Assembly: GCA_964533265.1 (NCBI GenBank)
Contig: CAZHJW010000001.1
Span: 1-64,000, forward strand
DNA: 64,000 nucleotides
Direction of reading: 5' to 3'
DNA from: UBA1100 sp964533265
GTDB lineage: Bacteria; Verrucomicrobiota; Verrucomicrobiia; Limisphaerales; UBA1100
Positions 8,953 through 18,339 of this stretch are shown here, piece by piece. Both the position numbers and the translations under genes were made by a program. Within the stretch, counting starts at the first letter, position 1, and each line of letters opens with the position of its first letter. Under the pieces are notes generated by a model. It was not told the origin of the DNA, searched no databases, and saw nothing but the letters and a program-made list of their open reading frames with translations.

Positions 8953-9690
8953 TTATGCTGCCTCCTGTTGTTTGGTGTCTGGCATGGTTAGGTTGCGAAA
9001 GAGGTCGTCTAGTTTGTCGGTGGGGCTTTGTGCGATGAGCTCCTTGGGTGTGCCATTGGCAACAATCCTGCCCTGATCGATGATGATGGCGCGTGTGCAG
9101 GCCGCGTCCACCTCTTCAAGTATGTGGGTGGAAAAGACAATTGCTTTTGTTTCACCCAAACGTTTGATTAGTTGCCGGGCTTCATGTTTCTGGTTTGGGT
9201 CCAGGCCGTCTGTGGGCTCATCCAGAATAAGCACCTCCGGATCATGCAAGAGTGCCTGTGCCAGACAGGTGCGGTGGGTATATCCTTTTGAGAGTGTGTC
9301 AATCGATTGCAGGCGTACCGGCTGCAGAAAACATAAATCCATTGAGTGGTCTACGGCCTTATCGCGTTCTGCCCCATCCATGCCTCTGACCTCGGCGGCA
9401 AAGCGAAGGAAGCCTTGCACCGTCATCTCCGGATAGGAAGGTGCATTTTCTGGAAGGTATCCGATTAGTGATTTTGCGGCCTCAGGGCTCTGAAGGATAC
9501 TGTGTTCACCAATTGTGGCGTCCCCGCTATCAGGCATAATGTAGCCAGTAATCATCCTCATGGTAGTGGATTTGCCGGCTCCGTTAGGACCAAGAAAGCC
9601 CAAGACCTCGCCCTTTTGCACCTCGAAACTTAAATTATCTACGGCGACATTTTCACCGAATGTTTTACGAAGATTATTCGCTTTAATCAT
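8953..9690 (-). CDS. ABC transporter ATP-binding protein (GldA-like)
   Basis: A 245-residue cytoplasmic ATPase. It has Walker A GPNGAGKST, the Q-loop region YLPENAPSYPEMTV, Walker B VLILDEPTDGLDP and the H-loop FSTHILEEV. The ABC signature reads LSKGYTHR instead of LSGGQ, a variant common in the ABC-2 drug/Gld class. It is the first gene of the minus-strand cluster and pairs with the fused permease immediately downstream. It should power that membrane partner. Confidence 0.93.
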   Translation of the reverse strand: MIKANNLRKTFGENVAVDNLSFEVQKGEVLGFLGPNGAGKSTTMRMITGYIMPDSGDATIGEHSILQSPEAAKSLIGYLPENAPSYPEMTVQGFLRFAAEVRGMDGAERDKAVDHSMDLCFLQPVRLQSIDTLSKGYTHRTCLAQALLHDPEVLILDEPTDGLDPNQKHEARQLIKRLGETKAIVFSTHILEEVDAACTRAIIIDQGRIVANGTPKELIAQSPTDKLDDLFRNLTMPDTKQQEAA

Positions 9691-9826
9691 TTTTAATTAT
9701 TAATGATGTCTTTGCACCTTTCCGCAAAACGCGGGCGGGATTTATACAATATCTGCTGATAGAATCAACCCCTTGGAAGGTAAAAATTTATTAGGGTCGC
9801 CGGCAGCGGTAATGCGGGTCAACTTC
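9691..9826. other. Intergenic region upstream of the ABC operon
   Basis: This 136-bp spacer lies between the TPR lipoprotein gene and the ABC ATPase gene, both on the minus strand. It is AT-rich close to the ATPase start and should carry that operon's promoter, but no convincing -35/-10 pair or terminator hairpin can be assigned by eye. Confidence 0.3.
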
Positions 9827-11608
9827 TCAATCCAGTTTTTTCAGTTCCGCCTTAATTTTGGCCTTAACATCTGCTTCAGTATCTTCTATTTTTGAAGCTT
9901 CTAAGATATATTTACGCGCACGTTTCTTGTCCTTGAGGGCGGCGTATATCATTCCCAAATGCAACAAAATCTCGGGATCTGGCTCTTCAGTTCCCTTTAG
10001 GGCTTTTAATTGCCACTCAAGTGCATCTTTAAGTTCACCGCGCCTGTAATAGACCCAGGCTAAACTGTCCATGTAGGCGGAGTTATCAGGAGTTACCTTT
10101 AATGCTCGTCTTATAAACTCTTCGGCTTCTTTAAGGTTTTCATTTCGGTCGGCCCACATATAGCCTAGGTAATTTAATGCGGTAGCATAGTCGGGCTTAA
10201 GTTTAATGGATTGCCTGAAATATTTTTCAGCTTCTTCGTACTTCTTGGCTCTTTCGGCAGTAGATCCAAGTTGAAAATATAATATGTGGGTAAGGCGATC
10301 AGGCTCAGCCTTTCTCGCTAGACCCTCGGCATCCAATAATTCCTCGTGAGCTTCAAGGTATTCCTTTTTCTCCAAATGAATCATGGCCGAGAAGTAGGGC
10401 TGCATGAAATTGGCCTTAAATCGTGATTTTGCATTTCTCAACGCATCACGTGCTTCCTCGACTTTTTCGTCAGCCAAAAGCGCGGATACCAAATCATAAT
10501 GAACTGATTCAAGTCTGCGATTTAGTTTAATCACTTCCCGGTAATGTTTAACTGCTAGGGGGTATTCCTCCTGATCCATTGCAATAGCCGCACGCAATTG
10601 ATGTCCTTGCCAGACACGCGGAAACTTTTTAGTCATCACATCCAAATGTAATTTGGCTTGATCCATGTCTCCTCCCATGGCGTGTTCTCTCGCGGTCTCT
10701 AATAACACCATGGGATTATCCGGGAGGATCTTTAAAAGAGATTCCATAGCTTCCGCGGCCTGTTTATGCGCACCGGCTAATCGATACCCACGCGCAATTT
10801 GCTCTAACTCGACTGGTTTCTTTGGTTTGCTGGCCCAGGCGTTATCAAGCATTTTGCGGATTTTAGGTTCCAGTTCTTTGGATGATTCTTTGTCGATGGA
10901 AAGGTATTCTGCCATCATCAAAGCTAGCCCAATTTGAAATGGGATCGTGGCGTCCTTTTGGGCCATTGCTTGGTCGAGAACCTCCCGTATTTGCTTCGCT
11001 CTTTTCGCCCCGGTTTGCATTTCATAGCGAAAGACCTGCATTAACGACTTGTAGCCAACGATTGATTTGGGGGATTTTTTGATTGCATGATTTGCTGCAA
11101 CCTTTGCCAGCTCGGGATTCTTTTTTTCCAGGTATGTCGCAGCAAGCAGGGCGTGTAAATCGGCTGGCGCTGCAGGATTCTTGGTGGCTTCAACCAGCAG
11201 TTTGAATGCTTTATCTCGTTGGCGCGCAGCCACGAGCATCTGAACTACCTCCATCATTACTTTTTGGTTGGATGGGTCGGCAAGCGCAGACTGGTAGTAT
11301 TCGTTTAAAGCTTCCAGTTCCTCGCCACGCTCCCTGTGGGCAGTTGCAGCTGCGTAATGTGCCATGGAACGGATTTGCCGTTCCATTTTGGCTTCTTCAG
11401 CCTCTGCTTTTTGATCAGGTGTTGGTTCCGCCTTTTTAGGTTTGCTATCAGGCTTATTAAACGCTGGCTTAAGAACGCCGGCTTGCTCAAGTGCTGGGCC
11501 TGCAGTTTCGTGCGGAGGGCGATCGGTTGGCACGGCACACCCTGGGGAGGCCGTGGTCACTACAGCCATTGCAACGAAAAAAATTGCGTAAACGAATACT
11601 TTCCTCAT
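9827..11608 (-). CDS. TPR-repeat lipoprotein
   Basis: About 593 residues from the ATG at 11608, which begins MRKVFVYAIFFVAMAVV and reaches the lipobox SPGC. An alternative start at 11653 would put 15 extra residues before the signal peptide and is less likely. Most of the mature protein is tetratricopeptide repeats, for example ALNYLGYMWADRNENLKEAE and PEILLHLGMIYAALKDKKRA. These form a protein-binding superhelix on the periplasmic face of a membrane. The head is Pro/Lys-rich. Partners are unknown. It lies upstream of, and possibly apart from, the ABC operon. Confidence 0.85.
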   Translation of the reverse strand: MRKVFVYAIFFVAMAVVTTASPGCAVPTDRPPHETAGPALEQAGVLKPAFNKPDSKPKKAEPTPDQKAEAEEAKMERQIRSMAHYAAATAHRERGEELEALNEYYQSALADPSNQKVMMEVVQMLVAARQRDKAFKLLVEATKNPAAPADLHALLAATYLEKKNPELAKVAANHAIKKSPKSIVGYKSLMQVFRYEMQTGAKRAKQIREVLDQAMAQKDATIPFQIGLALMMAEYLSIDKESSKELEPKIRKMLDNAWASKPKKPVELEQIARGYRLAGAHKQAAEAMESLLKILPDNPMVLLETAREHAMGGDMDQAKLHLDVMTKKFPRVWQGHQLRAAIAMDQEEYPLAVKHYREVIKLNRRLESVHYDLVSALLADEKVEEARDALRNAKSRFKANFMQPYFSAMIHLEKKEYLEAHEELLDAEGLARKAEPDRLTHILYFQLGSTAERAKKYEEAEKYFRQSIKLKPDYATALNYLGYMWADRNENLKEAEEFIRRALKVTPDNSAYMDSLAWVYYRRGELKDALEWQLKALKGTEEPDPEILLHLGMIYAALKDKKRARKYILEASKIEDTEADVKAKIKAELKKLD

Positions 11609-11681
11609 GAGCCCCGCTATTTGGGCACATACCACATGAATGGGGAAGCGCAAATTACGGACACAACGGTGTCCGGAGCAC

Positions 11682-11777
11682 CTACCGCTTGCGTTTCTTG
11701 TGGCGGTTTGCCCGTGAAGCTTTTCGACGCTTGTGTTTGTTGATTTTGGCCTTACGCCGTTTCTTTAATGATCCCAT
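11682..11777 (-). CDS. AURKAIP1/COX24-type tiny ribosomal protein (bS22-like), 31 residues
   Basis: A very short frame beginning MGSLKKRRKAKINKHKRRKA and ending with alternating Lys/Arg/His residues before TAG. More than half of the residues are basic. The start MGS-(x)-KKRRK and the motif KHKRRK...RANRHKKR match the AURKAIP1/COX24 family. That family includes the 33-residue mycobacterial ribosomal protein bS22 and the mitochondrial small-subunit protein mS38. It should bind rRNA in the 30S subunit. It lies between hisG and the TPR gene on the same strand. Its length makes it easy to miss in annotation. Confidence 0.82.
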   Translation of the reverse strand: MGSLKKRRKAKINKHKRRKASRANRHKKRKR

Positions 11778-11806
11778 GTGTTCGTTATGTTTTCTTCTGT
11801 GAGAGT

Positions 11807-12691
11807 CTAATAAACAATCTTATTTAAAGGGTATTCCACAATCCCTTCGGCACCTGATGCCTTGAGTTCAGGTATGATTTCCCTGACAACGTGCTCGTCG
11901 ATAACAGTGTCGACTGCAACCCACCCCTTTTGGGCAAGCTGATTGACTGTTGGATTACGAAGTGAAGGCAGTGTTTCGAGGAGTGCGCCCAAGTTGGATT
12001 GTTTGATATTCAGCTTGAGGCCTACCTTGGTTTCCGCATCAATTGCTCCTCGCAGCAGCATAGCCATAGTCTCAATTTTATTCCTCTTCCATTCGTTTTT
12101 CCACGACGTCTTGTTGGCGATGAGGCGAGGCGTGCTGCTCATGAGCTCTTCCACAATGCGGAGATTGTTTGCTCGCAAGCTGTTGCCAGTTTCAGTGACT
12201 TCAACTATTGCGTCGACAAGTTCATGTGCCTTAACCTCGGTGGCTCCCCAGGAAAACTCAACATCTGCCCTGACCTTATTCTTCTTTAGCCAGCGTTTAG
12301 TCATTCCGACAACTTCGGTGGCAATGAGTTTGCCTTCGAGGTCTTTAACGGACTTAATCTTCGACTTCTCAGGAACTGCAAGAACCCACCGTGCTGGCCG
12401 ACGTGTTGACTTACTGAACAGGAATTCTCCGACTTCCACGACCTTAGAGTTGTTCTCTTGAATCCAGTCCAGACCAGTTATTCCACAATCAAGGTATCCG
12501 CGTTCAACATAAATACTCATTTCCTGAGCCCGAATCGTCCGGATATTCAACTCTTCATCATCCACGTAAGGTATGTAGGAGCGACTGCTGACGCTTACGT
12601 TCCAGCCGGCCTTGGCCAGTTTCTCAACGGTTGCATCTTGTAGGCTTCCTTTCGGTAGGCCAAATTTCAATTTATTTTTGTTTCGGCTCAT
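11807..12691 (-). CDS. hisG: ATP phosphoribosyltransferase, long form
   Basis: The first enzyme of histidine biosynthesis, joining PRPP and ATP. KLKFGLPKGSLQ is the family N-terminus, and DCGITGLDWI and the segment ending EVTETGNSLRANNL form the PRPP site. The C-terminal 80 residues (LLRGAIDAETKVGLKLNI to the end) are the ACT-like regulatory domain of the long, histidine-inhibited form, so no HisZ partner is needed. I prefer the ATG at 12691; an in-frame ATG at 12721 adds ten residues. Other his genes in the window (hisH, hisB) are far away. Confidence 0.93.
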   Translation of the reverse strand: MSRNKNKLKFGLPKGSLQDATVEKLAKAGWNVSVSSRSYIPYVDDEELNIRTIRAQEMSIYVERGYLDCGITGLDWIQENNSKVVEVGEFLFSKSTRRPARWVLAVPEKSKIKSVKDLEGKLIATEVVGMTKRWLKKNKVRADVEFSWGATEVKAHELVDAIVEVTETGNSLRANNLRIVEELMSSTPRLIANKTSWKNEWKRNKIETMAMLLRGAIDAETKVGLKLNIKQSNLGALLETLPSLRNPTVNQLAQKGWVAVDTVIDEHVVREIIPELKASGAEGIVEYPLNKIVY

Positions 12692-12789
12692 GCGGGAAAA
12701 GAACCCTGTCACGTGTATCATTCAGCGCGAGCCGGTTGGTTTGCCATTGTATCTCATGAAATGCGAATCAATTCTCATTTTTTCTCAGT

Positions 12790-13419
12790 TTACGCCGTTA
12801 AGCGGTGCGTGCGTCTCCCTTTTAGTGTGATGTCCCCACGTGCGATGTCTGCGATTGCCTTGGGGTAAATACGATATTCTGCCTGATGGATTCTATCTAA
12901 AAGTTCCTCTGAGGTATCGTTATCAAGAATCGGGACAGTTTCTTGGGCTATGATGGCGCCTGAATCAATTCCTTGCTCCACGAAATGGACGGTAGCGCCT
13001 GTGTGTTTTACTCCGTAATCCAACGCTTGTTGCCATGCTTCAAGCCCCGGGAAGGAAGGCAAGAGCGATGGATGAATATTCACTACTTTTCCGGTAAAAC
13101 ATTTTAGAAATTCTCCTTTCAGTATTCGCATAAAACCAGCCATAACAACCAAGTTTACACCTGCCTCTTGCAGGGCGTTTACATATGTTTTTTCTGCATC
13201 TTCATCCATTTTAGTGCGGTAATTACCTGGATCAATGAAGCGTGTCGCTATTCCCATCCTGTTTGCATGGCACAAAATCTCAGCTTCCTTGGAATCGCTT
13301 AAAACTAAAGCAATTTTTGCGGGAACTTCACCTCGTTCTATTGCTTCAGCAATGGCTATGAAATTGCTCCCGTTGCCCGAGCCTAATATCCCGAGTCGAA
13401 ATGTATCGCTGGCACCCAT
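12790..13419 (-). CDS. purN: Phosphoribosylglycinamide formyltransferase
   Basis: A 209-residue GAR transformylase of purine synthesis, using 10-formyl-THF. Visible motifs are the phosphate loop GSGNGSNF, the catalytic block VNIHPSLLPSFPG (Asn, His), HTGATVHFVEQGIDSG with the catalytic Asp, and II.Q. Length matches the family. It is divergently oriented from the amidohydrolase gene, with only about 22 bp between starts if that gene begins at 13442. It lies upstream of hisG on the same strand. Confidence 0.95.
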   Translation of the reverse strand: MGASDTFRLGILGSGNGSNFIAIAEAIERGEVPAKIALVLSDSKEAEILCHANRMGIATRFIDPGNYRTKMDEDAEKTYVNALQEAGVNLVVMAGFMRILKGEFLKCFTGKVVNIHPSLLPSFPGLEAWQQALDYGVKHTGATVHFVEQGIDSGAIIAQETVPILDNDTSEELLDRIHQAEYRIYPKAIADIARGDITLKGRRTHRLTA

Positions 13420-13441
13420 TCTATAACCAGAAGCTACACAA

Positions 13442-16312
13442 GTGTTCCGTTCTCAGCAAACAAATCCGTTGCTCTTAAAGTTACTCCGTTTTACCGTTGG
13501 GTTCATGCATGCAACTGTTACTTGGGCATTGGGGCTTCTGCTGTTGGAAAGCGGCTTGATGGCTGCAGAAATACGCCCGCCAGGGGTTCGCCCCGAGGCT
13601 TTGGGAATACACGCTCTAACCGGGGGCCGGGTTTTCATCAAGCCTGGTTTGGTTTCAGAAGGTGCAACAATTTTAATTAAGACTGGTCGTATTGAAAACG
13701 TATTATCCAAGGAAAATTCTGTAATTCCAGAAGGCTATCGGGTGTGGGATCTTAAGGGCAAAACCGTCTATGCGGGTTTCGTTGAGCCGTATATTTCATC
13801 CGGCGAGAAGGCTAGGCCTGTCTCGAATCGCTGGGTAACTCCAATCGATGCTAGAGCAGGCGTTAATTTTAAAGGTCTTCCCACTACCAAAGAGGACATG
13901 GGTAAAAAGGGCCCTGGTTACGAAATTGCCGAGGTCCAGCCTCATCATAAAGTATCTGACACATTTACACCGGATCAGGAAGTGTTTTCAAAACTCCGGC
14001 AACTGGGTTTCACAGCGGCAAATTTTATACCAACTGACGGGATTATTCGTGGAAGTGGCGCTCTTGCCCTACTTGGGGATGGAGATCCGAATGACCTAAT
14101 ACTGATACCCAAAACAACACAGCATTTAGCATTTGAACCTGGTAAAGAATATCCCAAGTCATTGATGGGCGTGATTGCGGTGATTCGCCAGACGACGTTT
14201 GATACTCAACATTATATTCGAATGCAAACATGGTCGTCTAAAAACCCCGGAGGAATCCGGTCGGAATATAACCCTGCCCTGCAGTCTATGACTCAAGTCA
14301 TTGGGGTGGAGAAAAAACAATTAGCGGTCGTAGAACCTGGTAGCGTGCTCATGATTTCACGAACAGCAAAGTTGGCTGAAGAGCTAGGTATAGTTCCGGT
14401 GATTGTGGCAACAGGCCACGAATGGCGCCGTCCTGATATTTTAACAAAGGTTAATTTCCCTTTCATTGTGCCGGTTAATTTTCCAGCAGTTCCTGAATTG
14501 CCTGACGAAGAGGATTGGAAGGAGGTGTCTTTGGATGAATTGCGTTCATGGGATTGGGCCCCTGAAGTTCCGTCACTTATAACGGCAGGCAGCAGGGATG
14601 TGGCCCTTACGTTGCACGGCCTTTCAGATCACGCGGATTTCCGTAAAAATATTCGTCACGCCATTGATCGTGGATTAAAGGAGGAAGACGCCCTCGCCGG
14701 TTTGACCACAGTACCCGCTAAGCTGACAGGGTCCTCAGATTTTCTAGGTACAATAGAAAAAGGTCGAATAGCTAATTTGACAATAGTGGAGGGGGGGAGC
14801 TGGTTTGATCCTGACAATCCAGTCTCATCAGTATGGATTGAAGGCCGGAACTACCCAATTGATAAGCCGAAGTCAGGCAAGGGAAAGAAAGGGCGATCCG
14901 ATCTATCTAAAAAGAAAGACAAGGCTCGAGTGGCGAAAGCTCCGGGCAACTACCGCGGTCCACTTAAAAGACCTGATACCATTGTTATTCGAAATGCGAC
15001 GATATGGACCTGTGGTCCAGCAGGTGTGATCACTAATTCTAGTATTCGAATCACAAATGGTCGAATAAGCGCAATTGGCGATGTTATTGGCCCAAACCTT
15101 ACTCCCGACACGCTTTTGATTGATGGAACGGGAAAGCATATTACTCCTGGATTAATTGATTGCCACAGTCACAGCATGATTCTTGGAGGTGTCAATGAGG
15201 GCACCCTGCCCTCTTCGGCCATGGTGCGAATTTCTGATGTAGTTAATTCTGAGACTGAAAATATATATCGCCAGTTGGCCGGCGGGCTTACCACCGCTAA
15301 CCTTCTCCATGGTTCAGCCAATCCTATTGGGGGCCAGAATGCTGTTATTAAGTTACGTCACGGAGAACTACCTGATGACCTAATATTCAAGGAAGCCCCG
15401 CCCGGGATTAAATTTGCCTTGGGGGAGAACGTGAAACAGTCAAACTGGGGTGATGAAAAGAAAACTCGTTTCCCTCAAACACGTATGGGAGTGAAGACAT
15501 TTTTCATTAATCGATTTACGGCAGCCCGCCAGTACGTTGCGCTCTTGAGTCGAAAAGCTGAAGAGTCACCTCCTGTTCGTCGCAATCTTGAATTGGAGGC
15601 GTTGAGTCAAATAATAAATGGAGAACGCCTTATTCATTGTCATTCTTACCGGCAGGATGAGATGCTTGTTTTTCTTCGCACAATGGAGCGCTTTGGTGTT
15701 CGGGTTGGCACTTTGCAGCACGTATTGGAGGGCTACAAGATAGCTGATGAAATCGCAGCTCATGGAGCAGGCGCTTCAAGCTTTTCGGATTGGTGGGCTT
15801 ACAAATTTGAGGTATATGATGCTATTCCTTACAACGGGTCATTGCTTCAAGAACGGGGAGCAGTGGTTAGTTTTAATTCGGATTCATCAGATTTAGCGCG
15901 TCGCATGAACCTAGAGGCGGCTAAGGCCGTTAAGTATGGTGGTACTACTGAAGAGGAGGCCTTAAAATTTGTGACCATTAATCCAGCTAAACAGCTCAAG
16001 ATAGATAAATGGGTAGGATCTCTCGAGGCAGGTAAACACGCGGATTTTGTTGTTTGGACAGGGCACCCACTGAGCACGCAAACCCTTTGCGAGGAAACCT
16101 GGATAGAAGGCAGCCAATACTATAGCCGTACCCATGACACAAAGCGCGCTAAATCAATCGCTCTTGAGCGTACGAACCTTTTGTTGAAGGCCAGGAAAAA
16201 TGAGGGCAAGGAAGAGGCCAGTGCCTCCGCACGAGAGGCTTTCTTTCGTCGAGCGATGGAAAAATCGCATTCTTTAAACAACTGTTATCAGTGCAGAAAG
16301 GGACAGCCGTGA
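13442..16312 (+). CDS. Exported two-domain amidohydrolase-family protein
   Basis: A 956-residue protein with a signal sequence and two amidohydrolase-like halves. The second half (from about residue 518, IRNATIWTCGPAG) has an intact metal motif, GLIDCHSHS, with later His residues (LIHCHSYR, TLQHVLEG) and the Asp loop SFNSDSSD, so it can be catalytic. The first half keeps the flanking beta-sandwich (ALTGGRVFIKPG) but reads GFVEPYISSG where the HxH should be, and so appears inactive. The start is uncertain: GTG 13442 gives a basic n-region, and ATG 13505 gives a short neutral one. The stop overlaps the next gene by 4 bp. The substrate is unknown. Confidence 0.85.
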   Translation: MFRSQQTNPLLLKLLRFTVGFMHATVTWALGLLLLESGLMAAEIRPPGVRPEALGIHALTGGRVFIKPGLVSEGATILIKTGRIENVLSKENSVIPEGYRVWDLKGKTVYAGFVEPYISSGEKARPVSNRWVTPIDARAGVNFKGLPTTKEDMGKKGPGYEIAEVQPHHKVSDTFTPDQEVFSKLRQLGFTAANFIPTDGIIRGSGALALLGDGDPNDLILIPKTTQHLAFEPGKEYPKSLMGVIAVIRQTTFDTQHYIRMQTWSSKNPGGIRSEYNPALQSMTQVIGVEKKQLAVVEPGSVLMISRTAKLAEELGIVPVIVATGHEWRRPDILTKVNFPFIVPVNFPAVPELPDEEDWKEVSLDELRSWDWAPEVPSLITAGSRDVALTLHGLSDHADFRKNIRHAIDRGLKEEDALAGLTTVPAKLTGSSDFLGTIEKGRIANLTIVEGGSWFDPDNPVSSVWIEGRNYPIDKPKSGKGKKGRSDLSKKKDKARVAKAPGNYRGPLKRPDTIVIRNATIWTCGPAGVITNSSIRITNGRISAIGDVIGPNLTPDTLLIDGTGKHITPGLIDCHSHSMILGGVNEGTLPSSAMVRISDVVNSETENIYRQLAGGLTTANLLHGSANPIGGQNAVIKLRHGELPDDLIFKEAPPGIKFALGENVKQSNWGDEKKTRFPQTRMGVKTFFINRFTAARQYVALLSRKAEESPPVRRNLELEALSQIINGERLIHCHSYRQDEMLVFLRTMERFGVRVGTLQHVLEGYKIADEIAAHGAGASSFSDWWAYKFEVYDAIPYNGSLLQERGAVVSFNSDSSDLARRMNLEAAKAVKYGGTTEEEALKFVTINPAKQLKIDKWVGSLEAGKHADFVVWTGHPLSTQTLCEETWIEGSQYYSRTHDTKRAKSIALERTNLLLKARKNEGKEEASASAREAFFRRAMEKSHSLNNCYQCRKGQP

Positions 16313-17604
16313 AAGAATTGATACTGTTATTTGGCGTTGCTCTAGCGGCTCAGGCAGAGCTCGTTCTCTATAAGTGTGCTATGATTCACACGGCTGATCA
16401 AGTGAGTATAAAGGATGGTCAAATGCTCGTGAAAGATGGCGAGATTTTGGAGGTTGGAACTAATATAAACCACCCTGGGGGAGCGCGGAATGTAGACCTC
16501 GGAAAGCTCCAACTCTATCCCGGGCTAATTGCCGCAGCCACATCTCTGGGACTGACTGAAATTAATGCGGTGCGCGCGACGCAAGATACCACTGAGGTCG
16601 GTGATTTTACACCCGACGTGGAAGCGTGGGTTTCAGTTAATCCTGACTCCGAGCTTATTCCTGTAGCTCGGGCTAATGGGTTTACTCATGTTTTAGTTGC
16701 GCCAATGGGTGGTGTTGTTAATGGAACCTCAGGTCTAATTAAAACATCAGGCTGGGGAGTTGAGGATATGACAGTGAAAGCGCGGGCAGCTCTTCACATC
16801 TGGTGGCCGACCTTGTCCATAAACACTAGGCCGAAGGAATCTTTGCGTGACCCTGACAAATACAAGTCACCGAAGGACCAAGCCCGGCAAAGGGAGAAAA
16901 AACTAAAAGAGATAGATCGCTTCTTCGATCAGGCAGAAGCGTACGCCAAGGCTCGGAAGGCGGACAAACAATTGGAAATTGTACCCGCATGGGAAGCTAT
17001 GCTGCCAGCGGTTAATGGCAAACACCCAATAATGATTCACGCAAATTACGAGCGCCAGATTACAAGCGCGTTAAAATGGGCAGCCAAAAGAAGCTATAAA
17101 ATAATCATCGCATCCGGCTTGGATGCCTGGCGGGTCGCAGATCAGTTGGCCAAGGAAAAGGTTCCGGTCATTTTAGACAATGTCTTTCGCCTGCCACAGA
17201 GAGATACTGACGGACATGATGCAAATTTCAAGGCAGCGGGCATCCTTAATAAGGCAGGAGTAAAAGTTGCCCATAGCGTTCGTATGGGTAACTGGGGGGC
17301 AACTGAAATACGAAACATAGTGTATGCTGCCGCTCGCTCGATGGCCTACGGACTTCCTAGAGATGATGCGTTGAAAAGCATCACTCTGAATCCGGCCCAA
17401 ATCCTTGGGGTAGGAAAAACACTTGGTTCATTGACTCCGGGAAAGGAGGCGACATTCATTGCTGTAGATGGTGATATATTTGACATACGGTCGAACGTGA
17501 AGTTTATGTGGGTCAAAGGAAAAGAGGTCAGTCTTCAAAGCCGGCATACGAGACTATATGAAAAATATCGGGAACGTCCGAAGCCCGAGGCGGTAAAGCG
17601 CTAA
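16309..17604 (+). CDS. Exported amidohydrolase-like protein, metal motif lost
   Basis: From the GTG at 16309 (a GTGA overlap with the previous stop, with AAAGGG about seven bases upstream as ribosome binding site) the protein starts VKELILLFGVALAAQAEL, a signal peptide. An earlier GTG at 16291 is possible. The amidohydrolase frame is recognisable: KDGEILEVG, YPGLIAAATSLG in place of the catalytic GxIDxHxH, and the C-terminal LNPAQILGVGKTLGSLTPGK. No HxH is present. It is therefore probably a pseudoenzyme or a subunit that works with the larger partner encoded directly upstream. Confidence 0.82.
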   Translation: MKELILLFGVALAAQAELVLYKCAMIHTADQVSIKDGQMLVKDGEILEVGTNINHPGGARNVDLGKLQLYPGLIAAATSLGLTEINAVRATQDTTEVGDFTPDVEAWVSVNPDSELIPVARANGFTHVLVAPMGGVVNGTSGLIKTSGWGVEDMTVKARAALHIWWPTLSINTRPKESLRDPDKYKSPKDQARQREKKLKEIDRFFDQAEAYAKARKADKQLEIVPAWEAMLPAVNGKHPIMIHANYERQITSALKWAAKRSYKIIIASGLDAWRVADQLAKEKVPVILDNVFRLPQRDTDGHDANFKAAGILNKAGVKVAHSVRMGNWGATEIRNIVYAAARSMAYGLPRDDALKSITLNPAQILGVGKTLGSLTPGKEATFIAVDGDIFDIRSNVKFMWVKGKEVSLQSRHTRLYEKYRERPKPEAVKR

Positions 17605-17660
17605 CAATGCATCAAATCAAGCGAGACAAGGCGAAGAAATACGCATTCTGTTGTGAAGGT

Positions 17661-18275
17661 TTAGCTCTTGGCTCCTTCATAGTTGGATCCAACTGTGTCC
17701 CAGTTTACCACGCTCCAAAACGCCTTCAGATAATCGGGGCGACGATTCTGGTATTTGAGATAATAGGCGTGCTCCCATACATCGCAACCCAGAATAGGCG
17801 TACGACCTTCCATTAAAGGGGTGTCCTGGTTGGGCGTGCTGCAAACACATAGGCTGCCGTCACCTTTTACACAAAGCCATGCCCATCCGCTACCGAAACG
17901 GGTGGCTCCTGCTGCCTCAAAGGCATCCTTGAACGCATCAAAACCACCTAGTTCAGACCCGATAGCCTCGGCTAGGATTCCGGAAGGCTCGCCCCCTCCG
18001 CCAGGGCTCATAATGTCCCAGAAGAGTGTATGGTTTGCGTGGCCACCGCCGTTGTTGCGTACAGCTCCCTGGATGTCCTTTGGAAGTGAATTAAGGTCGC
18101 TGACTAGTTCCTCGATAGATTTTCCAGCTAAATCATCGTGGCCTTCTAGGGCAGCATTCAGCTTGGCGATGTAGGTTGCGTGATGTTTCCCATGATGAAT
18201 CTCCATGGTTTGTGCATCAATGTGAGGTTCAAGCGCGTTATGCGCGTACGGTAAATCTGGTAATTCGTAAGCCAT
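17661..18275 (-). CDS. sodA: Superoxide dismutase, Mn/Fe family
   Basis: A 204-residue enzyme that dismutates superoxide. All four metal ligands are visible: H27 (EIHHGKHH), H82 (GGHANHTLFW), D165 and H169 (GCDVWEHAYYLKYQNRRPDY). Gln150 in the NQDTPLMEG segment is the outer-sphere residue typical of Mn-type or cambialistic enzymes. There is no signal peptide, so it is cytoplasmic. It is a single gene, convergent with the amidohydrolase pair. The symbol assumes the Mn type. Confidence 0.95.
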   Translation of the reverse strand: MAYELPDLPYAHNALEPHIDAQTMEIHHGKHHATYIAKLNAALEGHDDLAGKSIEELVSDLNSLPKDIQGAVRNNGGGHANHTLFWDIMSPGGGGEPSGILAEAIGSELGGFDAFKDAFEAAGATRFGSGWAWLCVKGDGSLCVCSTPNQDTPLMEGRTPILGCDVWEHAYYLKYQNRRPDYLKAFWSVVNWDTVGSNYEGAKS

Positions 18276-18339
18276 ACTAATAAGGGTTGTGCCCAGACTG
18301 TATCAATAGGCGACACATGGATGCAAGGGTTACAGGTGA

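Noticed and set aside
11943..12461. A 172-residue plus-strand open frame
   Set aside because: It is the antisense shadow of hisG, with a Ser/Arg/Leu-rich composition typical of reverse-strand frames.
17607..17816. A 69-residue plus-strand open frame after the second amidohydrolase gene
   Set aside because: Most of it is antisense to the sodA C-terminus, and it has no recognisable features.
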